Of a DNA stretch of 43,002 bases, positions 17,089-24,678 are shown in pieces. Both the position numbers and the translations under genes were made by a program. The notes beneath the pieces are model-generated. The model was not told the origin of the DNA. It was given only the letters and a program-made list of their open reading frames with translations, and did not search any database. Every line of letters starts with the position of its first letter. Within the stretch, counting starts at the first letter, position 1. Source of the stretch: Methylobacter sp. (GTDB lineage: Bacteria; Pseudomonadota; Gammaproteobacteria; Methylococcales; Methylomonadaceae); the NCBI GenBank assembly GCA_030653985.1, contig JAURYJ010000046.1:1-43002 (forward strand), in the 5' to 3' direction.

Positions 17089-18888
17089 TTATTCTTTATT
17101 AAGCTGCAAAACCGCCAGAAATGCCTCTTGAGGAATCTCAATATTGCCGACCTGTTTCATCCGTTTTTTACCGGCTTTTTGTTTTTCCAGCAATTTTTTC
17201 TTACGGCTAATATCACCACCGTAACATTTGGCAATCACGTTTTTGCGCATTGCTTTAACGGTGGAGCGGGCGATTACCTTGGAACCAATCGCCGCCTGGA
17301 TCGCAACCTCATACATTTGCCGAGGAATCAGCTCTTTCATTTTTTCGACCAGATCCCGACCCCGGTTGTTGCTTAAATCGCGATGCACGATGATAGACAA
17401 GGCATCGACCTTTTCAGCATTGATCAAGACATCTAACTTGACCAGTTCGGCCGGTTGGAAGCGCAGAAACTCGTAGTCAAACGAGGCAAAGCCGCGACTC
17501 ACCGATTTTAAACGATCGAAGAAATCCAGCACCACTTCGCTTAGCGGCATTTCATAATGCAACGCTACCTGCCTACCGACGTACTGCATGTCCTTTTGCA
17601 CGCCACGCTTTTCTATGCACAGCGTAATTACGCCGCCCAGATAAGCCTGAGGAACCAATATATTGGCCCGGATAATAGGCTCCCTGATCTCCTTAATAGT
17701 GCCCATATCCGGCAGTTTAGCCGGATTATCGATCATCAGAATCTGATCGTTATGGGTAATGACTTCATAGACAACGGTTGGAGCTGTAGTGATCAGATCG
17801 ACATCGTATTCCCTTTCCAAGCGCTCCTGCACAATCTCCATATGCAGCATACCGAGAAAACCGCAGCGAAAACCAAAGCCCAAAGCCTGGGAGGTTTCCG
17901 GCTCAAAGTGTAAGGAAGCATCATTCAGATTCAACTTATTGAGTGCTTCGCGCAAATCCTCATAATGGTCCGAAGTCACCGGATACAGACCTGCGAAAAC
18001 GCGCGCCTGAACCTTTTGAAATCCAGTCAGCTGTTCGGCAGCCGGATTATCTGTCCAGGTAATGGTATCGCCGACCGGCGCACCAAAAATATCTTTGATA
18101 CCGGCCACGACATAACCCACTTCACCGGTATTGAGTATGTCTTTTTCCAGCCGTTTTGGCGTGAAAACGCCGACTTTTTCAGCAATAAAAGACTTGCCGG
18201 TGGACATGATGGTGATCTTTTGTTTTCTGCGGATACTGCCATGCATAATTCGGACTAGCGACACTACGCCCAGATAGCTATCAAACCACGAATCGATAAT
18301 TAAGGCCTGTAACGGGCCGTCTATATTGCCTTGCGGCGGAGGAATCTTCAGTACCAGCTGTTCCAGCACATCCTCAACACCTAAACCGGTTTTAGCGCTG
18401 ATCATCAGCGCCTCGTCAGCAGAAATACCGATCACTTCTTCGATTTCGGCCTTCACCCGCTCAGGCTCGGCAGAGGGCAAATCGATTTTATTCAGCACCG
18501 GCACCACTTCCAAGCCCTGCTCTATGGCCGTATAGCAATTAGCAACGCTTTGCGCTTCAACACCCTGAGCCGCATCGACAACCAACAGCGCACCTTCGCA
18601 AGCCGCCAGAGAACGGGAAACTTCATAAGAAAAATCCACATGTCCCGGGGTATCGATGAAATTAAGCTGATAGGTCTCGCCGTCTTTCGCCTTAAAATCG
18701 AGGGTGACGCTTTGCGCCTTAATGGTGATGCCCCGCTCTTTTTCAATATCCATGGAATCAAGCACTTGCGCTGACATTTCTCTGTCGCTTAAGCCGCCGC
18801 AGATTTGAATAAAACGATCCGCCAGCGTCGATTTACCATGGTCGATATGCGCGATAATGGAAAAATTTCTTATATGTTTTAAATCCAC
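17089..18888 (-). CDS. lepA: Elongation factor 4 (LepA)
   Basis: LepA is a ribosome-associated GTPase that affects back-translocation and 30S biogenesis under stress. The 599 residues match the family (E. coli 599). G motifs: [28 protein letters not shown]. The LepA-specific C-terminal domain carries the basic tail [22 protein letters not shown]. The start is GTG at 18888. It heads the leftward lepA-lepB-DUF4845-rnc-era-recO-pdxJ block. Confidence 0.97.
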   Translation of the reverse strand: MDLKHIRNFSIIAHIDHGKSTLADRFIQICGGLSDREMSAQVLDSMDIEKERGITIKAQSVTLDFKAKDGETYQLNFIDTPGHVDFSYEVSRSLAACEGALLVVDAAQGVEAQSVANCYTAIEQGLEVVPVLNKIDLPSAEPERVKAEIEEVIGISADEALMISAKTGLGVEDVLEQLVLKIPPPQGNIDGPLQALIIDSWFDSYLGVVSLVRIMHGSIRRKQKITIMSTGKSFIAEKVGVFTPKRLEKDILNTGEVGYVVAGIKDIFGAPVGDTITWTDNPAAEQLTGFQKVQARVFAGLYPVTSDHYEDLREALNKLNLNDASLHFEPETSQALGFGFRCGFLGMLHMEIVQERLEREYDVDLITTAPTVVYEVITHNDQILMIDNPAKLPDMGTIKEIREPIIRANILVPQAYLGGVITLCIEKRGVQKDMQYVGRQVALHYEMPLSEVVLDFFDRLKSVSRGFASFDYEFLRFQPAELVKLDVLINAEKVDALSIIVHRDLSNNRGRDLVEKMKELIPRQMYEVAIQAAIGSKVIARSTVKAMRKNVIAKCYGGDISRKKKLLEKQKAGKKRMKQVGNIEIPQEAFLAVLQLNKE

Positions 18889-19009
18889 TTAGTTTTCAAC
18901 TTGTTATGATAGTGTTAATGCGTTGTGCCAACGTCTGCCGTTATCGTATTTGCACGCCTGTTTTAGCCGTATATTGTAACAGATTTAGGCCTGTTAAAAT
19001 AACCACAAG

Positions 19010-19816
19010 TCATTGAATTGAGGGTTCGGGAGCAGGAACCTTCAGCGTCACCCCCAGCCAACTGTATATCCGTTTAACCAGCAAGCCTTCATCATGCAGA
19101 TAAGCGCGGCCTTCATCATTAATCTTAATCTGCCGGTAAGCCGTATTTTCTTTTGCCGCCAAGCGCCGTTCTCTGGCGCTGCCGGTAACGTCCGCCACGT
19201 CTAATGCGCCATAAATATCCAGCATCGGAACCTTGATCTTCTTGATAAACTCCAGCGTTTGAGCCGCCTTGTTTTCGGTCTTCGGCACCGGCAAACTAAT
19301 GGTTACCAGCGCCACAATGCCTACCACCGACTCACTTAGCGCATAAATCCCCATCAGACCGCCCAAACCATAACCGACCACAACAATATTTTCTGCACCG
19401 CTGCTCTTCGCATAGCTAATTGCGGCCTGAATCCGCGCCACCGCCTCGGGAAACAACGCATAGTATTCTTCTCTTGCAACGCCAATTTCCCGAAGCGGCA
19501 TTTGCAGTGACAGCGTTACCCAGTTATGCTCGGGCAAAAAGACTCTCAACCCGTAAATGAGTTGCCGCTGATTGGGGTTTCCATCCATATCATGAAGAAT
19601 AATAACAACGCCATTGCCGCTAACTTTTTCTATTTCTGTATAAAGACTGAGAAACTTCTTGCCTTCAGCGTCCAGCCAGACCGCCTTACCGATAGCCAGG
19701 GTCTTATTAATGCTTTCGGCAAAATCAGCCTCCCGCTTGTCATCGCTAGCCCAGCACACATCGCCCAGAAACCGCGCGATACAAAGCATCCAAATAACGG
19801 TTCTAAGCAACATCAT
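19010..19816 (-). CDS. DUF3530-like alpha/beta-hydrolase-fold protein, probably without catalytic Ser
   Basis: The 268-residue protein has a signal peptide (about 1-23, ending CWA). It has an alpha/beta-hydrolase-like pattern: VVIILHDMDGNPN for the oxyanion strand, then VVVGYGLGGLMGIYAL, where the nucleophile elbow G-x-S-x-G would lie. The expected Ser is Gly, so classical ester hydrolysis is unlikely. The Asp (LDIYGALDVAD) and a late His (YLHDEG) are present. Length and secreted nature fit DUF3530. Its ATG overlaps the upstream AI-2E-family gene by ATGA, so the two are translated together. Confidence 0.6.
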   Translation of the reverse strand: MMLLRTVIWMLCIARFLGDVCWASDDKREADFAESINKTLAIGKAVWLDAEGKKFLSLYTEIEKVSGNGVVIILHDMDGNPNQRQLIYGLRVFLPEHNWVTLSLQMPLREIGVAREEYYALFPEAVARIQAAISYAKSSGAENIVVVGYGLGGLMGIYALSESVVGIVALVTISLPVPKTENKAAQTLEFIKKIKVPMLDIYGALDVADVTGSARERRLAAKENTAYRQIKINDEGRAYLHDEGLLVKRIYSWLGVTLKVPAPEPSIQ

Positions 19817-20868
19817 TGACGAGCATAAAAATCGCTATCTCGATACAAATCATGCATATGCCGTAATAACACCATACTGATCGACGCGACAGGCAATGCC
19901 AGTAAAATACCCAAAAAGCCGAATAATTGACCGCCAGCCAATACCGCAAAAATCACAGCAACTGGATGCAAGCCGATTTTTTCGCCCACCAACATCGGCG
20001 TTAACAACATACTTTCCAGCGATTGCCCTATGATAAAAACGATGGCGACCGGCACTAGTTGTATTAACTCATGAAATTGCACCAAAGCCGCAATACCAGC
20101 GATAACGATGCCAACTATAGACCCCAGATAAGGCACAAAACTGACCAGACCCGCGAACATGCCTATCAGCAAAGCCAAATCGAGGCCCATCATCCACAGT
20201 CCGATACTATAAATACAGCCCAAGGCCAGCATCACATAGAATTGCCCCCGGACAAAAGACGACAATACCGTGTCAACTTCGCCCGCAAGCTTGGTAACGG
20301 TGGGTGCTATACGCCGGGGCAATAAATCATGCATTTTGGCAATCAGGCTACCCCAATCGCGCAATAAATAGAAAGTGACCACGGGAATTAGCAGCAGATT
20401 CATCGCCCATTCGGCCAGCACCCCACTGGAATGCGAAACAGAGCTCATAAGCGTCGCCGCAATACCGCCCGCATGCTCCCAATTATTTTTAACCAGATTA
20501 ATAATCTGATTGAGGTTAACCGGCTTGATGCCCAGATGAAATCGCTGCTGCGTCCAGGGAATGACAGTCCCATTCAACCATGAGACATAAGCAGGCAGAT
20601 TGCTTAAAAAATTCTCGATTTGATATTCCAGAAGGGGAACCAGCAGCAGTAAAACCAGGACAAAAACCAGCGTCATCGCCGAAAAAACGACCAGTACTGC
20701 TTTGGTTCTGGATAATCGGTAGGTTTCCAGCTTATCGGTCAGCGGACCACTTAAATAAGCCAACATTGCTGCAAATGCAAACGGCATCAATACCGGGGCC
20801 AGCAGGTAAAGCAGCCAGATCAAACCTGAGATAAAAGCGAAAACCAGCCATTTTTGTGAATCAGTCAT
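19813..20868 (-). CDS. AI-2E family (PerM/TqsA-type) membrane protein
   Basis: The 351-residue protein has about eight membrane helices. N-terminal pairs (WLVFAFISGLIWLLYLLAPVLMPFAFAAMLAYL) are followed by a soluble middle segment and the conserved C-terminal block VSFVPYLGSIVGIVIAGIAAL, with GQSLESMLLTPMLVG after it. The family includes quorum-signal exporters and Na+/H+ antiporters; the substrate cannot be judged here. It is coupled by an ATGA overlap to the DUF3530-like gene. Confidence 0.85.
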   Translation of the reverse strand: MTDSQKWLVFAFISGLIWLLYLLAPVLMPFAFAAMLAYLSGPLTDKLETYRLSRTKAVLVVFSAMTLVFVLVLLLLVPLLEYQIENFLSNLPAYVSWLNGTVIPWTQQRFHLGIKPVNLNQIINLVKNNWEHAGGIAATLMSSVSHSSGVLAEWAMNLLLIPVVTFYLLRDWGSLIAKMHDLLPRRIAPTVTKLAGEVDTVLSSFVRGQFYVMLALGCIYSIGLWMMGLDLALLIGMFAGLVSFVPYLGSIVGIVIAGIAALVQFHELIQLVPVAIVFIIGQSLESMLLTPMLVGEKIGLHPVAVIFAVLAGGQLFGFLGILLALPVASISMVLLRHMHDLYRDSDFYARQ

Positions 20869-21209
20869 TACAAATCCTTAGCGCATGTCTCTAAATGAAC
20901 GAACAACTCTCAATCACCGACGCAGTCAGCGTGCACTGATCGCGGCTATAACCTAAAAAGCCACTCAAATCACCGAAATCCGGTCCCTTTCCGAAGCCCC
21001 GAGGAACCAGCGCAATAACGGCCTATGGCATTAATTTTCACCATCTAACCGATGTTTCAATCCACATCCGACCTCATGCTCCTCCCCGTGAACGAGGAGG
21101 TTACCAAAAAAGATACCAATTCATGCCATAACGCCATCGACTCAATCGCTGATAAACAAGCCAATGTAGCGTGACACATCGGCTTGTAGAAAAACATCAT
21201 CCGCTTTTC
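20869..21209. other. 341-bp intergenic region, mostly featureless
   Basis: The region lies between the starts and ends of two leftward genes. It contains the cold-shock gene terminator (21157-21186) and a small hairpin CTCCTC...GAGGAG near 21081-21102. One stretch, GTTTCAATCCACATCC at about 21053, resembles part of a CRISPR repeat but occurs once. No open frame is convincing. Confidence 0.4.
21157..21186 (-). terminator. Probable terminator of the cold-shock domain gene
   Basis: On the minus strand CAAGCCGATGT and ACATTGGCTTG form an 11-bp stem (one wobble) with an 8-base loop, followed by TTTAT. It lies 24 bp past the stop at 21210. Confidence 0.6.
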
Positions 21210-21539
21210 TTAACTGGCAACAAAGACAACAACTGCGGCAATAACCGCTAAAGCCAGCGCTAACAGCATGATGCCTGTCTTGGTATTAAAAAAGCCGAGG
21301 GCTTTTTCCTCCAAAATTTCAACACCGTCAATATAGGCATCAACCGCTTTGAACTTGCCCCGGTTATCTCTTGTAATCTGATAATAAATAACATCGCCGG
21401 TCACGGGACGACGGCTCGTACCTTTAAGCGCAGAAATATGGATAAAAACATCTTTTCCGCCATCATCAGGGCTAATGAAGCCAAATCCCCGATCTTCTTT
21501 CCATGTCTTTAAAACTCCCTTAATCATTGTTTTTGTCAT
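21210..21539 (-). CDS. Cold-shock domain protein with C-terminal membrane helix
   Basis: The 109-residue protein begins with a cold-shock domain (about 5-70) with RNP1 (GFGFI) and RNP2 (VFIHI), which binds single-stranded nucleic acid. After a linker there is one hydrophobic helix (about 88-107, GIMLLALALAVIAAVVVFVA). Related longer proteins carry a CSD plus DUF1294; here only the first part of such a membrane segment remains. The combination implies an RNA-binding domain tethered to the inner membrane. The upstream leader has a CTTATCTAC/GTAGATTAAG hairpin (21567-21590) that might act in temperature-dependent control. Confidence 0.8.
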   Translation of the reverse strand: MTKTMIKGVLKTWKEDRGFGFISPDDGGKDVFIHISALKGTSRRPVTGDVIYYQITRDNRGKFKAVDAYIDGVEILEEKALGFFNTKTGIMLLALALAVIAAVVVFVAS

Positions 21540-21711
21540 AAAAATTTCTTTTTGTTGTTTTTAGCCTTATCTACAGGCATGTAGATTAAGGGGCGTTAGC
21601 CTTGTAGTATCTATGTTTTACGGCTGCTTTTAGACTGAACAAACAAAACATATTCCAGAGTCACGATAAAAAACACCGTGCAATAAATCTAATGGCATAT
21701 GCACATCAGCT

Positions 21712-21754
21712 GATTGGGATCAAGTCATGCCTGTCGTGTGATTTGATCCCAATC
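21712..21754 (-). terminator. Hairpin after the small secreted protein gene
   Basis: Perfect 12-bp arms GATTGGGATCAA (21712-21723) and TTGATCCCAATC (21743-21754) enclose 19 bases. They lie just past the stop of the leftward gene ending at 21764. No T run follows, so it may be a processed 3' stem or a palindromic repeat and not a true intrinsic terminator. Confidence 0.45.
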
Positions 21755-21763
21755 CCATGTAAC

Positions 21764-22135
21764 CTAGATTTTTTTCTTGATGATGACCTTATCATCAATA
21801 ATCAGTTCCGAAATTCCACCCAAAGACGAATGCAAAGTACAGGATGCGTTTTTAAACCCACCCTTTTCAGCATTTTCGCCCACCCATTTTAAAGTGAGAT
21901 AAGTTTCCTTATCGCTCTCGGTTTCAGACGTAAGGTATACCTGTTCTCCTGTTATCTCTTTAATTTTCTCAGGGCATTTTTCATTTGCCATCATTTGCAT
22001 GGCAACGACCGCTCTAATCTTTGCCGCGCCTTCCATTTGTTCTATAGTTTGATCCTCTTTACTGGCGCTGACCAAAACAAAACCCATTATAAAAACGGCT
22101 GCAACAGCCATGATGATTTTTTGTACTTCAGACAT
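21764..22135 (-). CDS. Small membrane-anchored or secreted protein, unknown function
   Basis: From the ATG at 22135, preceded by AGGAGAAG, the product has 123 residues. The upstream ATG at 22150 lies inside that ribosome site and is rejected. A membrane or signal segment (about 6-22, IIMAVAAVFIMGFVLVSA) is followed by a soluble part with two Cys residues (KCPEK and ASCTL) that could form a disulfide. It ends in a basic tail IIKKKI. I do not recognise a family. It is flanked by non-coding DNA on both sides and is probably a single gene. Confidence 0.65.
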   Translation of the reverse strand: MSEVQKIIMAVAAVFIMGFVLVSASKEDQTIEQMEGAAKIRAVVAMQMMANEKCPEKIKEITGEQVYLTSETESDKETYLTLKWVGENAEKGGFKNASCTLHSSLGGISELIIDDKVIIKKKI

Positions 22136-22304
22136 ACTTCTTCTCCTCATTTATAACAATCAATTTTTATTTTACAGGTTGCCCAGAGCATTTGCCTTAA
22201 AATTCTATATGATGATCTACCTAGCCTCAACCACTTATGTTGTACCGATTCAACGTTTTGCACCCGCTGCACTAGCCAATACGACCGATCAAATAACCCG
22301 CACT

Positions 22305-22841
22305 TTAAAATTCAATGCCCTGTTCGGCTTTAATCCCTTGTTCAAAAGCGTGTTTTATTTTGGTCATCTCGGTTACGGTATCGGCACAACTGATCACTTC
22401 GGGAGCGGCATTGCGACCGGTCAAAATCAAATGCGTCCAGGACGGTTTTTGGTCGCGAATAAAATCGGCGATTTCCTCGCCGGAAATCCAATTATAGCCG
22501 CAGCAGTAATTGATCTCGTCCAGCAACACCAGATCAAACTCTCCAGACAGAATTTTAGCCTTACTAAACTCCCAAATTTCCCGGCTGGTTTTAATATCCT
22601 GCTCAGGATTCTTAGTATCCCAAGTAAAGCCGTCACCCATCGCATGCCATTCAATATTATCAAAACGTTCGGCGGCTTTTTGTTCGCCGGTTTGCCATTG
22701 TCCCTTAATATATTGAATCACACAGACCTTCATATCCCAGCCTGCGGCACGAAAAACCATACCCAGAGCACTGGAAGATTTCCCTTTGCCGGCGCCAGTG
22801 TTGACTAAAACCAACCCCCGTCTTCTATCTCTCGATTTCAT
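22305..22841 (-). CDS. cobO: Cob(I)yrinic acid a,c-diamide adenosyltransferase
   Basis: CobO/BtuR transfers the adenosyl group from ATP to Co(I) corrinoids, making adenosylcobalamin or its precursor. From the ATG at 22841 it has 178 residues; the longer frame would start with GTG at 22868. The modified P-loop is NTGAGKGKSSSALG near residues 14-27 (usually TGNGKGKTT). Further family motifs are IQYIKGQW, LVLLDEINY and LILTGRNA. No cobalamin riboswitch is evident upstream, and no other B12 gene is in the window. Confidence 0.93.
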   Translation of the reverse strand: MKSRDRRRGLVLVNTGAGKGKSSSALGMVFRAAGWDMKVCVIQYIKGQWQTGEQKAAERFDNIEWHAMGDGFTWDTKNPEQDIKTSREIWEFSKAKILSGEFDLVLLDEINYCCGYNWISGEEIADFIRDQKPSWTHLILTGRNAAPEVISCADTVTEMTKIKHAFEQGIKAEQGIEF

Positions 22842-23022
22842 AACGCTTATTCCGTCATTTGAGCGCACATAAAAGCACGCATGTCATAGTGTGCCCGCAT
22901 TATCACCTGAATCGACTTCAAAACAAACGACAAGCCTTATTAAATACACCTCGCAACACCTATTTTTGACAACAATAAAAATTGGACAGCCCTATTAATC
23001 ATACGCATTACCACCTAAGTAA

Positions 23023-23136
23023 TGTTGGTTAAACCATTCGCGTCGTCTCAGTAAAACCTACGAACGACTGATGCGCACCGACGAAGCTTGGATTTACATC
23101 GCCATGACTCGCATCATGGTTAATCGTTTGGCCTGA
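23023..23136 (+). pseudogene. C-terminal remnant of an IS5-family transposase
   Basis: The frame from 23023 to the TGA at 23134 encodes WLNHSRRLSKTYERL, then EAWIYIAMTRIMVNRLA. This matches the end of IS5-type DDE transposases (typically AWLNRYRRLSKDYE and later an AMIYxAMxRLMLRRL pattern). A TAA lies just upstream (23020-23022) and nothing of the DDE core is present, so this is a dead fragment. Confidence 0.75.
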
Positions 23137-23290
23137 AGCGATAATTTCCAAACAGCTTCTTAGGTATTGGCACGACTAACGATGCACAAGACGTTTCACT
23201 GAATTTCAGAGTGCCCATGACTTTCAATTTTTTATAGCCCGACAAATCCGCTAAGAAATGAAAATCAAATAACTCAACCCTTTGCGCAAA

Positions 23291-23314
23291 GGGCGACCAA
23301 CCGGTCGCCCCTAG
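23291..23314 (-). repeat. GTAG-family REP (degenerate head)
   Basis: On the minus strand CTAG is followed by the palindrome GGGCGACCGGTTGGTCGCCC, the same type as at 7404-7427 with G to C at the first base. It lies just past the end of the phzF-like gene. Confidence 0.65.
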
Positions 23315-23344
23315 GATTTATCGCGTGTTCACATTATGTAGATT

Positions 23345-24268
23345 TTATTCCTCAGCCGGAATAGTCATCACCCCTTCCGCCACCATCACCGCCGCGCCCC
23401 CGACCCGAATGGTCAGCGTGTATTCGCCTTTATGATCCATTTCCAGGTTCAGCACACTGCGGCGGCTGTTTTGATCGCCGCGATCTACAGCAAAGGTGTA
23501 CGTGCCTTTTTTCATGAAATCAAATGAACACAGATACGAGGCAAAGGCGGGCATCGCATTGCCGACCGGCGGATCTTCGTGCATGCCGATACGGGGACCG
23601 AGCAAGCGGGCATTGAAATCCGAATCCGCAAACGGCGTTTTCGGGGAAAACAGCAGGATTTCCTGGGCGGCGGTTTGCGGGGCGCTAGACTGACTCCAGG
23701 CCGCGTAATTAAATTTTGCGGCTCTGACGCTTTCATATTGCCAAACGGGAACGACCAGATACGGAACACCGCAAGACACCAGGCGAGTCGAATATTTTTT
23801 ATGGTCGAGTTCCGACGGTTGTATCGACAGAAAACTTGCCAACTCGTCATCGCTGGGGGTGAATCGGTCAATGATAGACGTCACTTTACGGGTAAACTGC
23901 ACAAAGCTGGGTTGACCGTTTTCAGCGGAAATATTGACCTTGACCGGGCCGGTATTTTGCTCAAACATCATCGGCGTAATCGCAGCGGTCAATTGAATAT
24001 CGCCGCAACTTGCCAACACGAAGGCGGCGGCGATAATAGGGTGTCCGGCAAAATCGATTTCGGCCTGCGGCGAGAAAATACGCATCACGCGCGCGGTTAT
24101 TGGTTTATCGGAAGGAAATACAAATACCGTTTCCGACAGATTTAACTCCCTGGCCACCCGTTGCATTTGCTGTTGGCTTAAACCATCAGCATTAGGAAAA
24201 ACAGCGATTTGCGCGCCGTTGAAAATCTGCTGGGTAAAAACATCGGCGATGTAATAATTGTATTTCAT
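23345..24268 (-). CDS. PhzF-family isomerase-like protein in the nirBD operon
   Basis: The 307-residue protein shows the PhzF/YddE fold signature. The N-terminal half has DVFTQQIFNGAQIAVFPNADGLS and LNLSETVFVF, whose Glu is the general acid/base in PhzF. IDFAGHPIIAAAFVL and later PPVGNAMPAFASYL follow. PhzF isomerises trans-2,3-dihydro-3-hydroxyanthranilate; most relatives have unknown substrates. Its start overlaps the nirD stop by ATGA, so it is the third gene of nirB-nirD-phzF. No phenazine genes are present. A role in nitrogen metabolism is possible but is inferred only from position. Confidence 0.85.
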   Translation of the reverse strand: MKYNYYIADVFTQQIFNGAQIAVFPNADGLSQQQMQRVARELNLSETVFVFPSDKPITARVMRIFSPQAEIDFAGHPIIAAAFVLASCGDIQLTAAITPMMFEQNTGPVKVNISAENGQPSFVQFTRKVTSIIDRFTPSDDELASFLSIQPSELDHKKYSTRLVSCGVPYLVVPVWQYESVRAAKFNYAAWSQSSAPQTAAQEILLFSPKTPFADSDFNARLLGPRIGMHEDPPVGNAMPAFASYLCSFDFMKKGTYTFAVDRGDQNSRRSVLNLEMDHKGEYTLTIRVGGAAVMVAEGVMTIPAEE

Positions 24269-24678
24269 AACGCGGCTCCGCCATGCTGTGATGATGAAAG
24301 ATTGACTTGAACGCTGCCGTTTTCAATGCGTATCGGATAAACAGGTATTTTCACGGTTTCATCTTCCAGGCAAACGCCGGTTTGCAGGTTAAAATGTTGT
24401 TTGTATAGGGGCGATGCGACCACCGGCTGGCCGTTAATGTCACCGATTAAACCGCGCGATAACACATTGGCCTTACCGAACGGGTCGTAATTGCCGACAG
24501 CGTACACTTTTGCAGCTAGCGGTGGGCGCGAATTCATTCGCGTTGCGCGAATGAATTCGCGCCCACCGTCCTGTTCCTGAACGTAAAAAATCGCCACCTG
24601 CTCGCCATCAAGCAACGCGCAAACGCCGGAATCTGGCTGTAAGTCATCAATACTGCAAACCTCTATCCACTTAGTCAT
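24265..24678 (-). CDS. nirD: Nitrite reductase small subunit, with REP-encoded insertion
   Basis: NirD is the Rieske-like partner of NirB in assimilatory NADH-nitrite reductase. The 137 residues exceed E. coli NirD (108). Recognisable parts are SGVCALLDGEQVAIF, then VYAVGNYDPFGKANVLSRGLIGD and VASPLYKQHFNLQTGVCLED. Between VAIF and VYAVGN, residues 37-53 (DGGREFIRATRMNSRPP) are encoded by an inverted REP pair at 24520-24568. The REP core of 45 bp keeps the frame and falls where E. coli NirD has only a short loop. The NirB TAA is immediately followed by this ATG, and phzF overlaps the end. Confidence 0.93.
   Translation of the reverse strand: MTKWIEVCSIDDLQPDSGVCALLDGEQVAIFYVQEQDGGREFIRATRMNSRPPLAAKVYAVGNYDPFGKANVLSRGLIGDINGQPVVASPLYKQHFNLQTGVCLEDETVKIPVYPIRIENGSVQVNLSSSQHGGAAL
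24520..24568. repeat. GTGG-family REP pair inside nirD
   Basis: Perfect 23-bp inverted arms (24520-24542 and 24546-24568) are separated by TTG. Each arm contains GTGG plus GCGCGAAT-TC-ATTCGCG. The 45-bp core (24522-24566) is a multiple of three. It is the only member of this family within a gene in the window. Confidence 0.92.

Larger units (their letters stand above)
22842..23344. other. Intergenic region with insertion-sequence remnant
   Basis: This gap of about 500 bp carries the 3' end of an IS5-type transposase (23023-23136), a possible IS end around 23147-23162, and a REP copy at 23291-23314. The rest shows no coding potential that I can support. Confidence 0.5.

Noticed and set aside
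21045..21105. CRISPR-like sequence GTTTCAATCCACATCC with a following hairpin
   Set aside because: It occurs once. There are no spaced copies and no cas genes in the window.
22110..22808. 232-residue rightward open frame opposite cobO
   Set aside because: It is antisense to a clear cobO gene and its product has no recognisable motif.
22842..22990. Cobalamin riboswitch before cobO
   Set aside because: No B12-box-like sequence or suitable set of stems could be made out on the minus strand.
23579..24145. 188-residue rightward open frame opposite the phzF-like gene
   Set aside because: It is a shadow of a well-supported gene on the other strand.
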